Source of the DNA: Clostridium algoriphilum
GTDB lineage: Bacteria; Bacillota; Clostridia; Clostridiales; Clostridiaceae
Length of the DNA stretch: 64,000 bases
Assembly (NCBI RefSeq): GCF_020443705.1
Contig: NZ_JAIZZK010000002.1
Span: 62,001 to 126,000, forward strand
Direction: 5' to 3'
Position numbers and translations under genes: made by a program. The notes beneath the pieces were generated by a model. It was not told the origin of the DNA. It did no database searches and saw only the letters and a program-made list of their open reading frames with translations. This document shows, piece by piece, positions 35,807-44,104 of the stretch; position 1 is the first letter of the stretch; every line of letters begins with the position of its first letter.

Positions 35807-36346
35807 ATAACTACTAATAGACAAGTGGCTACCTTAATTGGTAGCTTTTTATTTTGAGGATTAACCAACTTTAATACTATGATTAAAGCACCTAAGACTG
35901 TTTCTAAGGGCTTACAATATATAATTAATGCTAGAGTATAGACGAAAATTGGGAATTCATCGTTAATCTCTTATATTATAAATTAGGGTGCTAAATGTGT
36001 GTAAAACCAATGATTTGAAACTCAAGATTGCTTATAAAAGGTAGATAAATTGTTGGTTTGTTTATGTTTGAGTAATCCTAAGACTGCAAGAATTACTACC
36101 CTAAAACTAGATTAGCTAACTATATATGTAGACTATTAGCAAATGTATTATTTATGTCGAATTATATATAATGGTATCATACCACCATTAAAATCTAAAC
36201 AAAATTTAAAGGAAAATTATGTTTAAATGGTTTATAGAAATTCTAAATGTAATATATATGACACTTTATAATATTATGATTGATTAGCAGTAAAGTACGC
36301 TTTACAAATAAATTATAATTCAAAAATAAAAAGGAGTGTGAATTAT
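35807..36346 (+). repeat. Composite repeat unit F
   Basis: Terminator GCTACC/GGTAGC (35,828-35,845), conserved flank (ATTAAAGCACCTAAGACTG), then the leader shared with units D and E, with palindrome GTAAAG-TACG-CTTTAC, ending at the ribosome site AAGGAG. The leader is nearly identical to that of unit E. Confidence 0.8.
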
Positions 36347-36553
36347 ATGCTATCTATAATTGGTGGAATTGACAAAAATGGTGATGTAGATATAATTGAA
36401 AAGATTGAAGATATCATAGATGATGAAATTATGACAGTACGTAAAGTTGCGGCATATTTTAAAGTCAGTGATAGGACTGCACTCAAATTGATAGAAGATG
36501 GAGAAATATCTGTTTTTTATTGTGAACAAATTCTCGACTTTATTTGTAAATAA
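36347..36553 (+). CDS. Small excisionase-like HTH protein, copy 2
   Basis: A 68-residue protein differing from the 32,261 copy only at one residue (Val for Ile in GDVDIIEKI). Helix-turn-helix TVRKVAAYFKVSDRTALKLI. The DNA match to copy 1 continues until about 36,579 (TTAATAT) and then breaks off where copy 1 joins the IS21 stump. Near-identity of two copies among decayed DNA suggests recent duplication or selection. Confidence 0.65.
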   Translation: MLSIIGGIDKNGDVDIIEKIEDIIDDEIMTVRKVAAYFKVSDRTALKLIEDGEISVFYCEQILDFICK

Positions 36554-36752
36554 TAGTTAAGATGGTTTTATGTTAATATGTCTTTACCCCCTCAATTTTT
36601 AGTAATATACATATGTTTTGGCTGTACCAGTGCAATCTGATGCATTGAGATGTTATCTTAGAAGGTTATATGAGTATTTACCAATGAGAAGACCGAATCA
36701 AATCTTTGTTTTAATACTTGTGGTAAAATAGTACTCCTAAACTCTAACACAT

Positions 36753-37226
36753 TTAAAATTCTTCTAATAGTGAAAAATGATACTTACCTTCTTTTATCCA
36801 ACAATTCGTTAAAGCAACTATGGCTGTATTTATAAATTCTCTTATTTTGTCTAATCCGTCACCATTGTTATATTTTAATTCAACTATATCACCTGGAAAA
36901 TGAATCAGATTTCTTTGTTTCCTAAAATTATCCATTATTTGTAAAACCCCATTATCATCTATTTGTAGACAATCCTTATACTTATCCTTGTTAAGTATTT
37001 TATCGAAATTTATGCTTTTATCAGATAACCCTCTCAGTCTATTTACCTTCCCGTCAAAACGATATCCCTCAATTTCAAAATATTCTTTAGCAAGTATAGG
37101 TTGGTTCTCCTGCCTAGTTCTCAATTCTGTAAAATATTCATTTCCCTTTTGATTCAGAGTGGAGCAGGAGCAATCCTGTTCATTTTCTTGTTGAAGGATA
37201 GGTATTTTAATAGATAATAGTAGTTT
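36753..37226 (-). pseudogene. 5'-truncated gene with a possible HEPN-like RxxxH stretch
   Basis: The minus-strand frame is open from 37,226 down to a stop at 36,753 (157 codons) but lacks a start with a ribosome site; it begins next to the junction with a helicase fragment (37,252). The protein part includes EGYRFDGKVNRLRGLSDKSI and FRKQRNLIHFPGDIVELKYN. RKQRNLIH resembles the Rx4-6H active-site motif of HEPN ribonucleases, though the spacing is not canonical. If read from TTG 37,124 it would be 123 residues. Probably a truncated toxin- or defence-like gene. Confidence 0.45.
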
Positions 37227-37251
37227 TCAGTGACTTATATATTGAACTAGA

Positions 37252-37545
37252 TTATTTTATGTAGGAATTACAAGGGCTATAGATAATGTTTGGTTATGTA
37301 TCTGTAAAAATGTAAAAGGAAAAGCGAAAGAAACCTCAAGGTTTAGTAAAGAATGCAATATATTAGGCGCAAGTGATTCGGACTTACCTTTTAAAGAAGA
37401 GGATGAGGTGATACATAAAAGCTTTGGTAGTGGAACTGTTGTTTCAATTACTAGTAAAGATTTAGAAATTAAGTTTGAGGGAGGGATTATAAGAAAATTT
37501 GATACTGATATTTTGTATAATAACTCTTTAATATCAAAGAGATAA
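37252..37545 (+). pseudogene. UvrD/PcrA-type helicase C-terminal fragment, copy 3
   Basis: Starts within motif VI (FYVGITRAIDNVWLCICKNV) and runs to the same stop as copy 2 (LYNNSLISKR). About 170 bases of integrase-remnant DNA follow, as after copy 2 but more deleted. It has no start codon. Confidence 0.8.
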
Positions 37546-37836
37546 AACTATAGAAGTAAAATAAGATTCTATAGTTTTGAGTTACCTAAAATTGTGGGTA
37601 TTTAAGAGGATATACAGACACTTACTCTCATGAGAAATAATATTATCTCCATGAGAAAAAGTTTTGTAATTAAGACTAGAGCATTTTTAAATTATTGTTT
37701 TGATACTCATTATTTACAAAAAATATATTTTAAATATAAAAAAGGATAAAGATACATAATTTAATTGTATCTTTTTTTATGTTTAATTAGTAAATCATCT
37801 AAAAATATACTTTTATAATTAATTATATATAAATCC
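37546..37836. other. Integrase-remnant DNA and intergenic
   Basis: 37,546-37,715 parallels 34,295-34,490 with internal deletions (GTAATTAAGACTAGAGCATT). The rest is AT-rich, with AAGGATAAAGATAC and ATCTTTTTTTATG near 37,741-37,780 as a weak terminator. Confidence 0.5.
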
Positions 37837-38214
37837 TTAAGCTTTCATAAATTGATCGAATAACAATCTTCGAAAACTCAAAGTTGTAGATTCTGTACTG
37901 CTTTCAGAAATATATTTAACATCTATATTCTCCCAACCATTAGTTGATTGTACAGGGTAAATAATTCCTTCGGACATCAATTTTATAAATATTTTTTCTT
38001 TTATCTTATACCGAATAACTTCATTAGCCACTTTTTCAGCTAATTCTTCTTCATCATCAAATTTAAATTCCTTGCTTAAATAAACATTTAGTAGAATTAT
38101 ATTGGTTATCTTTTCATTTTTAAAGAATTCCCTATATTCATTTATACCTTTTGTAACCGAACTAGTATAGTCAAAATTATTTGCTATTTCCATTATTTTA
38201 TTTTGTATATTCAT
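37837..38214 (-). CDS. Hypothetical protein
   Basis: A 125-residue soluble helical protein (MNIQNKIMEIANNFDYTSSV..) of unknown family. It has an acidic middle (FKFDDEEELAEKVANEV) and a basic, aromatic end (FRRLLFDQFMKA). The minus-strand ribosome site is GAGGGG, 11 to 16 bases before ATG 38,214. It is one of few intact genes in the repeat-rich zone and lies opposite to its neighbours. I cannot assign a function. Confidence 0.6.
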   Translation of the reverse strand: MNIQNKIMEIANNFDYTSSVTKGINEYREFFKNEKITNIILLNVYLSKEFKFDDEEELAEKVANEVIRYKIKEKIFIKLMSEGIIYPVQSTNGWENIDVKYISESSTESTTLSFRRLLFDQFMKA

Positions 38215-38689
38215 ATCCTATTTCAACCCCTCATAAGAGAAACATTCTACATAAAAGAGGTGAATTCCTTCTTTTATTACATATTATTATATTATTTAAT
38301 ATGTTACGCACATCAAAAAATATGATTTCCTGACGTGATTATTACTAACTTATTAATGTTACAGTAGGTTTAAGAACAAATTCTATTACAAGATCATCTT
38401 TTGAATATCATATGGTACATAAAAGTTTTGACAGCGGCATCGTTGTTTCAATTACTATTTACAGTTTATTGTTACTCTTGACATCAGTATGACATAGTTA
38501 CTTGTTAATATGAATTCATAGCAAGTAATTAGTAATTGAATTTTTTAATTAGAGTCCCCCTTTAATTAAGAATATATCGAAAACTATTAATGGACTGGCA
38601 TAATTTAGCCAGTCTGTTTCTTTTTTTTGCTTACGTGCAAACCTACACTTAAAGCCCAAGTATTAAAATTAAATAAGCTTGTAATGGTG
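38215..38689. other. Gene-free stretch with helicase fragment, copy 4
   Basis: 38,409-38,457 reads MVHKSFDSGIVVSIT in one frame, a 49-base piece of the helicase C-terminal domain (compare VLHKSFGSGNVVSIT at 28,231). A stem GACTGGC/GCCAGTC (about 38,592-38,614) followed by TTTCTTTTTTT looks like a terminator of a lost gene. Confidence 0.55.
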
Positions 38690-39025
38690 CTATAGGATAA
38701 TTATGAACTGCCAAGCAGATATAATAAAAGTCTAGTTAGAATTTAGAGCAAGAATTTGCAGAGTTTATAAGGGGAGTTGGAAGATAGTAGTCATATAATT
38801 CAGAATATTTCCTCGGAAATATATCTTTCATATATGATGTAATATGTATATCTAAAATAAGTAAATTTAAATAATTTAGGAAATACTTATTTTTTATAAA
38901 AAAAAGTAGAAGGGCGACTATAAAGTACAACCTTCTGCAACAATCCTTAAAGGACATGAGCAAACTATACCATTATTTAAAAATAAAAGCAATGTAATAA
39001 GGTCGAAAAAAGGCGAATATGGAAT
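38690..39025 (+). repeat. Non-coding repeat, short copy (partner 33,290-33,700)
   Basis: Matches the long copy from GGATAATTATGAACTGCC through GTAGAAGG/CCTTCTGC to AATAAGGTCGAAA, without the 75-base insert. Apparent open frames on either strand are not shared by the long copy. Confidence 0.7.
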
Positions 39026-39112
39026 ATTAATTTATGGATTTTATATACAGAGGATAAGACTTGCTCTTATAGAATATGTAATATATGATTTTATATGGAG
39101 GGAGGGAAGAAT

Positions 39113-39280
39113 ATGAAATGTTTATCTTGTGGAAATGAAATGAAAGTATATGAATTTGAAGATTATGAGAGTTTTACAGATGAAGAGATATTAAAAGTAA
39201 TAAGTGAACATACAGAAAAATGTGAATGGGTTGAAAACTTAAAAGGGTTCAGGATATTATATAGTGACAGTAGATTTTAA
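39113..39280 (+). CDS. Small CxxC-containing protein
   Basis: A 55-residue protein (MKCLSCGNEMKVYEFEDYES..). CLSC at 3-6 and a later Cys (TEKCEW) suggest a zinc knuckle. It is acidic and has no membrane segment. The start at ATG 39,113 follows GGAGGGAGGG; the ATG at 39,095 overlaps that site. A strong terminator follows. Family unknown. Confidence 0.6.
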   Translation: MKCLSCGNEMKVYEFEDYESFTDEEILKVISEHTEKCEWVENLKGFRILYSDSRF

Positions 39281-39328
39281 ATCAAGAGATAAGACGATAA
39301 AAAGAATAAGAAATGAATACAAATAACA

Positions 39329-39356
39329 AAAAGGAGCTAAGAGATTAGCTCCTTTT
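39329..39356 (+). terminator. Terminator of the 39,113 gene
   Basis: AAAAGGAGCTAA (39,329-39,340) pairs perfectly with TTAGCTCCTTTT (39,345-39,356) around GAGA. Confidence 0.8.
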
Positions 39357-39613
39357 GTCGCGTAGAAATATATTGGGAGGTTTTAAATTTCAAAAGATAA
39401 AAGCCCTGCTGAAATAAACGTACTTGAAAATTTTATTGTAGGTATTAAATTGAATAGTATAAATATAAGTCGGTTGTAGGTAAGTTTTAAGTATAAAGAG
39501 AATAGATTTTGAAGTTTCAGAGAAAGCTAAATGTAATAAAGATTTAGTAGTTACAAAACTTAGTTGTAATAATTTGAGAAAAAAATAATGGTGTTGAAAG
39601 GAATGAATAATTT

Positions 39614-40087
39614 ATGCCTACTATTACAAATGTAATAATAAAAGATACTGATAGTTTAGTTGTTAGAAAAATAAAAGGGAAACTTAATGATGTAGGGGGA
39701 CAAGTAATAGTTACACTTTATAGTGGAGATAGCTGTGATATTTGCTTTGATGAAGGCGATAAAGGACTTGTCTCTTCAAAGATACCTACAGAAAATCAAC
39801 TTGTATGGGAAGCTTTTGATGCTGCAGTTGAGGTTGCAATGAATAATGGTGGTAAAGCAAAAAAAGGAAATGCCCAGTCTGGTGCCAAGTTAGGCAGTGG
39901 GAAATTGATGACTAATTCAGTTGAAGGATACATTGCCCATAAAGTACATGGGGTTCAGGAGGGTGAAACAGCATTTGGTCCTGGTTTTGTTATTTGTGCT
40001 ATTCTTGATTGGGCTGAAATTTGCAAAAATGAAAAGTGGTATCTTTCAATTAATCCAATATTTTTAGAAGAATACAGAAATCAATAA
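39614..40087 (+). CDS. Hypothetical protein, probable two-gene unit with 40,172
   Basis: A 157-residue protein (MPTITNVIIKDTDSLVVRKI..) of unknown family. The first half is strand-rich with SGDSCDICFDEGDKG. Residues about 80-105 form a Gly/Lys-rich loop (NNGGKAKKGNAQSGAKLGSG). The end is hydrophobic and aromatic (FGPGFVICAILDWAEI). No membrane segment is certain. Ribosome site GAAAGGAATG. It is followed after 84 bases by a 98-residue protein with the same orientation and a shared strong terminator, so they likely form one transcript, possibly an effector with its partner. Confidence 0.6.
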   Translation: MPTITNVIIKDTDSLVVRKIKGKLNDVGGQVIVTLYSGDSCDICFDEGDKGLVSSKIPTENQLVWEAFDAAVEVAMNNGGKAKKGNAQSGAKLGSGKLMTNSVEGYIAHKVHGVQEGETAFGPGFVICAILDWAEICKNEKWYLSINPIFLEEYRNQ

Positions 40088-40171
40088 AATTAGAAAATAA
40101 ATAATATATAAAGGAGATTAATAACTTATGTAGAATAATATTATTATAATAACTTTATAGGAGGTAGGAAT

Positions 40172-40468
40172 ATGAGTTCTGAAAGTAAAAACGAAGCAAG
40201 AAGCATAGAACATACACTTAGAAGTATATATAATTGTAGTAGGTATGAATTTGGTGGTAATATAGATCAAGATTTAATAGAAGCAAGCCCAGTACAATCA
40301 TACATATTAGGACTAGCACCTATTTATGTTAATGCTGATAAAGCTAAAAGAAAAAACATTGATACATATATAGAAAACTTATATCAATATGCAGGTATGC
40401 CAATTGAAGCAATTGGCATTGATGTAGTTCAGAATTTAACTAAAGTATTTGAAACATTAATAAAATAA
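40172..40468 (+). CDS. Hypothetical protein, partner of 39,614
   Basis: A 98-residue helical protein (MSSESKNEARSIEHTLRSIY..) of unknown family, with no membrane segment. The ribosome site AGGAGGTAGG is strong. A dead start (AAAGGAG followed by ATG TAG) lies just upstream at about 40,113-40,132, as if a small gene was lost between it and 39,614. A double-stem terminator follows at 40,493. Confidence 0.6.
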   Translation: MSSESKNEARSIEHTLRSIYNCSRYEFGGNIDQDLIEASPVQSYILGLAPIYVNADKAKRKNIDTYIENLYQYAGMPIEAIGIDVVQNLTKVFETLIK

Positions 40469-40492
40469 ATTTAATTATAGCATATTAAATTG

Positions 40493-40546
40493 GTACTTAT
40501 AGAACTAGACACTTTGAAAAAGTGTTTGGGCTATAAGTACTTTTTT
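40493..40546 (+). terminator. Terminator of the 39,614-40,468 unit
   Basis: GTACTTATAG (40,493-40,502) pairs with CTATAAGTAC (40,531-40,540), followed by six T. An inner stem GACACTTT/AAAGTGTTT stands on top. Confidence 0.9.
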
Positions 40547-40560
40547 GTTTAATAAGAATA

Positions 40561-40738
40561 TTATTGAATCATTTTTTTAAACGTGTCTTGTATTGGCTGA
40601 GTTCCATTAATAAAAACAGATATATTATTGTAAATCTTTTTATATTCATCTACAACAATTTGTAATGACGGATCGTCATGCTCTTGCTGATTTACATAAA
40701 TTATAAAATTACTTAATAAAAAATTTTAATATTTACGT
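40561..40738 (-). pseudogene. C-terminal remnant of an unidentified protein
   Basis: The minus strand reads FIIYVNQQEHDDPSLQIVVD then EYKKIYNNISVFINGTQPIQ and DTFKKMIQ-stop (stop at 40,561), open for about 58 codons but without a start. It reads like real protein. I do not recognise the family. Confidence 0.45.
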
Positions 40739-40848
40739 TATATTAAATATTAAGTCTTAAAATTAATAAAGTATATTGATTTATTACAAAATTTACCTTA
40801 TAATAAGATTAAGGGTATAACTTAAACATAAAAGGGGGATATCTTAAT

Positions 40849-40989
40849 ATGCTAACTTTTATAGTTATGGTAGGTGTGTTGACAGCTAGTGTAGTTTTTT
40901 CAGCGACAATATTATTAAAAATAGCTAATTTTTCATCAGTCAAACAAGCAGAACTCCAAGCAAAACAAAGGATGAAAAACGAAATATAA
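40849..40989 (+). CDS. Small single-pass membrane protein
   Basis: A 46-residue protein: a hydrophobic helix at about 1-24 (MLTFIVMVGVLTASVVFSAT then ILLKIA) and a basic, Gln/Lys-rich tail (KQAELQAKQRMKNEI). The ribosome site AAAGGGGGAT is at about 40,831. It is too short for standard gene cut-offs but has good start signals. It might be a small membrane regulator. Confidence 0.55.
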   Translation: MLTFIVMVGVLTASVVFSATILLKIANFSSVKQAELQAKQRMKNEI

Positions 40990-41079
40990 TTCTACGATGT
41001 AATTAGAAGTAGCAATTTGTGTGCTTTTATATGGTAATAAAACCATAGAACTAGGAATAATGTTGTATAGGGTGATATT

Positions 41080-41454
41080 ATGGTAATCGATAATAAAAAA
41101 AAATTCGATACTGATAAAGATGAATTAGTATGGACTAAAATAATTAGCACTTATCCATATGCTAAAGATAATAATAGAAGTACACACTTAGTAAAATATT
41201 ATAAAACCCAATTCAATGAGGAATATTATATATTTAAGTATATAAAAACTAATAATAATGGTTATATTGTAGACGATTTTGATGAGTTTCATTGGAGCGA
41301 AATCATACAACAAATTGATATTTCAGATAAGTGTTATATTTATTCCCAACTTTGTAATGATATAAATTGTATAAAATCAGTAACAAGTGGAAGAATAATT
41401 AAAAGAGATATACAAGAATATACAAGAATATATGAGCTAAAGCATCATCAATGA
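41080..41454 (+). CDS. Hypothetical protein
   Basis: A 124-residue soluble protein (MVIDNKKKFDTDKDELVWTK..) rich in Tyr, Asp and Ile, of unknown family. The ribosome site AGGGTGAT precedes the ATG. The stop codon lies inside the stem of its terminator. The size and composition resemble phage-encoded or immunity proteins, but no motif supports a role. Confidence 0.6.
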   Translation: MVIDNKKKFDTDKDELVWTKIISTYPYAKDNNRSTHLVKYYKTQFNEEYYIFKYIKTNNNGYIVDDFDEFHWSEIIQQIDISDKCYIYSQLCNDINCIKSVTSGRIIKRDIQEYTRIYELKHHQ

Positions 41455-41467
41455 TGCTTTTTTTATT
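41439..41467 (+). terminator. Terminator overlapping the stop of the 41,080 gene
   Basis: AAAGCATCAT (41,439-41,448) pairs with ATGATGCTTT (41,451-41,460) around a two-base loop, followed by T. The TGA stop (41,452-41,454) is in the 3' arm. Confidence 0.88.
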
Positions 41468-41646
41468 TCAATTACTATAGTTGGGCTGTGAATTTATAAA
41501 ATGTATTAATAATAAATATGTGAATTTAGAAATTACACTGTTGCAGTGTAAAGGGACAACACATATAATGTAATGAAGAACAATAATTGGCAGGGCATTT
41601 GATTATGATATAATTTAAATGAATTGTCTATTTAGGAGGAGATTTA

Positions 41647-41946
41647 ATGGTTGCCTTTAAGAAGATGTGGGATGATGTATTATTAATTTTATCAAATGAA
41701 AATAACTCGGACAAAGATATTTTAGAGAAATTTACTTGCGGATTTACTGTTAAAGAGAGGGATGACATAATTTTTATTACAAGAGATGACTTTGTAGATT
41801 TTTGGTGTAAGCTGGTGTATTATACTGAACTATCTTTAGAGGATATTTTAGAAGATAATAAATTAAAGCCAAAGTATGTTTATAATATTTTAAAACAATT
41901 ACCTTATGTATCAGAGAGTTCTGGCGTAGTTAAGTTATTACAATAG
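41647..41946 (+). CDS. Hypothetical protein
   Basis: A 99-residue acidic protein (MVAFKKMWDDVLLILSNENN..) with a central FTCGFTVKERDDIIFITRDD strand pair and a helical C-terminus (DILEDNKLKPKYVYNILKQL). Ribosome site AGGAGGAG. Family unknown. It is the last small accessory-type gene before the core chromosomal block. Confidence 0.6.
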   Translation: MVAFKKMWDDVLLILSNENNSDKDILEKFTCGFTVKERDDIIFITRDDFVDFWCKLVYYTELSLEDILEDNKLKPKYVYNILKQLPYVSESSGVVKLLQ

Positions 41947-41984
41947 TTTAATTGAATGTTTTTATATAATGTTATATAATTTTA

Positions 41985-42015
41985 TTAAGCTCATATTCTA
42001 TGAATATGAGCTTAA
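41985..42015. terminator. Perfect 14-bp hairpin between 41,647 and the FtsA-like gene
   Basis: TTAAGCTCATATTC (41,985-41,998) pairs perfectly with GAATATGAGCTTAA (42,002-42,015) around three bases. T-richness after it is low, so termination is likely but not certain. Confidence 0.65.
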
Positions 42016-42065
42016 TTTAGATTTATGCAGATCTTTAAATAATTTTGTGAGGAAGAGGTATATAG

Positions 42066-44084
42066 ATGGAGATCACAAATGTTAATGATCAGGAACTTAT
42101 ATTTGCTTTAGATATAGGAACAAGATCCATTATAGGAACAGTTGGAGTAATATTTGAAAAAAAGTTTCAAGTGCTATTTGAGAGTTACATAGAACATGAA
42201 GAAAGAGCTATGATAGATGGTCAAATTCACGATATTCAATTGGTCGCTAGTGGAGTAATAAAGGTGAAAAAAGAATTAGAGAGTAGCTTAAAGATGCCAT
42301 TAACTAAAGTTGCAATTGCAGCTGCAGGAAGATTTCTAAGGACAACTTCAATTAAAACTGAACTAGAAATTGAAGCGGATATTGACATTGATAGGGAAAC
42401 GATTCGAAGTTTAGAGCTTACTGCAGTTAAAATCGCTGAGGATGAAGTTGCAAGGACTTCACAAGGTAAACTTTATTGCGTAGGATATAGCGTTAAAAAT
42501 TACTATTTAAATGGATATATAATTACAAATTTGAACTCCCATAAGGGAGAAAAAATTGCAGTAGAAATAATAGCTACCTTTCTTCCACGTTCGGTTATTG
42601 ACAGTCTTTATGCTGTTATGAATAAGGCTGGACTTGAGGTTATAAGCTTAACGCTTGAGCCTATAGCTGCAATGGAAGCTGCTGTGCCACAAAATTTACG
42701 ACTTTTAAATTTAGCATTAGTTGATATTGGAGCAGGTACTTCTGATATTGCCATTAGTAGTAAGGATAGTATAAGTGCATATGGGATGGTACCTATTGCA
42801 GGTGATGAGGTAACAGAAATAATAGCACAAACCTATTTAGTTGATTTTAACACTGCTGAAAAAATTAAAAAGCAATGTAGTGGAAAAGACAAAATAGAGT
42901 ACATAGATGTTTTAGGACTTGAAAATGAGATAGATCCAGGGGAAGTACTAAAGATAATTAACCCTTTAGTTATGAAAATTTCTGAAGAAATAGGAAATAG
43001 AATAATCGAATTAAATGGGGGAAAAGCTCCTAACGCTGTATTTCTTGTAGGAGGGGGAGCACATACACCTTGGATAAAAGAAAATATTGCTAAAATATTA
43101 AACCTACCAATACAAAGGGTTGCAATCAAAGGCAGAGAATCAGTAGTTGATTGCATTTGTGATGGGGGTTTAGGAAGTATCGGTGTTACAGTTTTAGGTA
43201 TAGCATTAATATCAATAAAGAAATTAGGACATGATTTTGTTGATGTAACTATAAATGACAAGATTATAAGTCTATTTAATTCGCATAAACATACAGTGAT
43301 GGATGTGATGGCTCAAGAAGGTATAAACCCTAAAATTCTTATTGGTAAGAACGGACATAACATCAGGTTCAGTGTTGATGGAATAAAACGGGTGGCATTT
43401 GGAACTTTAGCTAAGGGAGCAGAAATTAAGATAAATAACATACTTAGCAACATTGATTCTGAGGTAGTTGAAGGCGACATTATTGAGATCGTTTTCTGCA
43501 AGGATGGTAAAAATGCTGAGCCTAGAATTATGGACTATGTAAAAAATATACAAGCAGTAAGCTTTTATTATGAGGATGCAATTTGTAACATTGAGCCGGT
43601 TTCGTTCATTAATGGAGAAAGAGTCTTAATAAATGATATAATAAAAGAAAATGACAATGTTCTCATAGAATTCCCTGCTACAATACTAGAATACTCAAAG
43701 TATTTTGGAGATAAACTGCAAGGATTAACTTTTATAATGAATAATAAGCAAATTCTTGAGGATTATGTTATAAAAGAAGGGGACATGATATATAAAAAAC
43801 AGGTTCTTGACGAAAATGATAAAGTTGGAAAAAAAGTAACAAAGGTAGATAAAGAAGTAACGATGATGAAAAAACAAGTATTAGAAATAAAAGTTGAGGT
43901 TAATAAAAAAAATATAACACTTAAAAATAAAGAAAAATACGTATTTGTAGATATATTTGATTATGTGGAATTTGACTTATCTATCTCAAAAGGTAACTTG
44001 GTACTAATGCTTAACAAAAGTAAAGCTAGTTATTACCAGCCACTAAATGATAAGGATGTTATAGAGATATATTGGGAAAAATAA
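42066..44084 (+). CDS. FtsA/PilM-like actin-family ATPase with extended C-terminus
   Basis: A 672-residue protein. Residues 10-385 are an FtsA-like actin fold: phosphate-1 loop ALDIGTRSIIGTV, phosphate-2 LALVDIGAGTSDIAI, adenosine loop AVFLVGGGAHTPWI. The extension (about 390-672) has beta-grasp-like repeats (VDVTINDKI.., VMDVMAQEGINPKILIGKNG, NGERVLINDIIKENDNVL) and a Lys-rich linker, and does not show an obvious FtsA membrane-targeting helix at the end. Such long relatives occur in Clostridia. It may act in division or envelope assembly. Ribosome site GAGGAAGAGG. The next gene starts 20 bases after its stop and may be co-transcribed. Confidence 0.8.
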   Translation: MEITNVNDQELIFALDIGTRSIIGTVGVIFEKKFQVLFESYIEHEERAMIDGQIHDIQLVASGVIKVKKELESSLKMPLTKVAIAAAGRFLRTTSIKTELEIEADIDIDRETIRSLELTAVKIAEDEVARTSQGKLYCVGYSVKNYYLNGYIITNLNSHKGEKIAVEIIATFLPRSVIDSLYAVMNKAGLEVISLTLEPIAAMEAAVPQNLRLLNLALVDIGAGTSDIAISSKDSISAYGMVPIAGDEVTEIIAQTYLVDFNTAEKIKKQCSGKDKIEYIDVLGLENEIDPGEVLKIINPLVMKISEEIGNRIIELNGGKAPNAVFLVGGGAHTPWIKENIAKILNLPIQRVAIKGRESVVDCICDGGLGSIGVTVLGIALISIKKLGHDFVDVTINDKIISLFNSHKHTVMDVMAQEGINPKILIGKNGHNIRFSVDGIKRVAFGTLAKGAEIKINNILSNIDSEVVEGDIIEIVFCKDGKNAEPRIMDYVKNIQAVSFYYEDAICNIEPVSFINGERVLINDIIKENDNVLIEFPATILEYSKYFGDKLQGLTFIMNNKQILEDYVIKEGDMIYKKQVLDENDKVGKKVTKVDKEVTMMKKQVLEIKVEVNKKNITLKNKEKYVFVDIFDYVEFDLSISKGNLVLMLNKSKASYYQPLNDKDVIEIYWEK

Positions 44085-44104
44085 TAAGTAAAGAGGTGTA
44101 TAAA

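Noticed and set aside
38736-38963. 75-codon minus-strand frame in the non-coding repeat
   Set aside because: The sister repeat at 33,290 does not keep the frame.
41950-42065. Prophage attachment site at the accessory/core boundary
   Set aside because: No tRNA gene and no direct repeat matching the other end were found.
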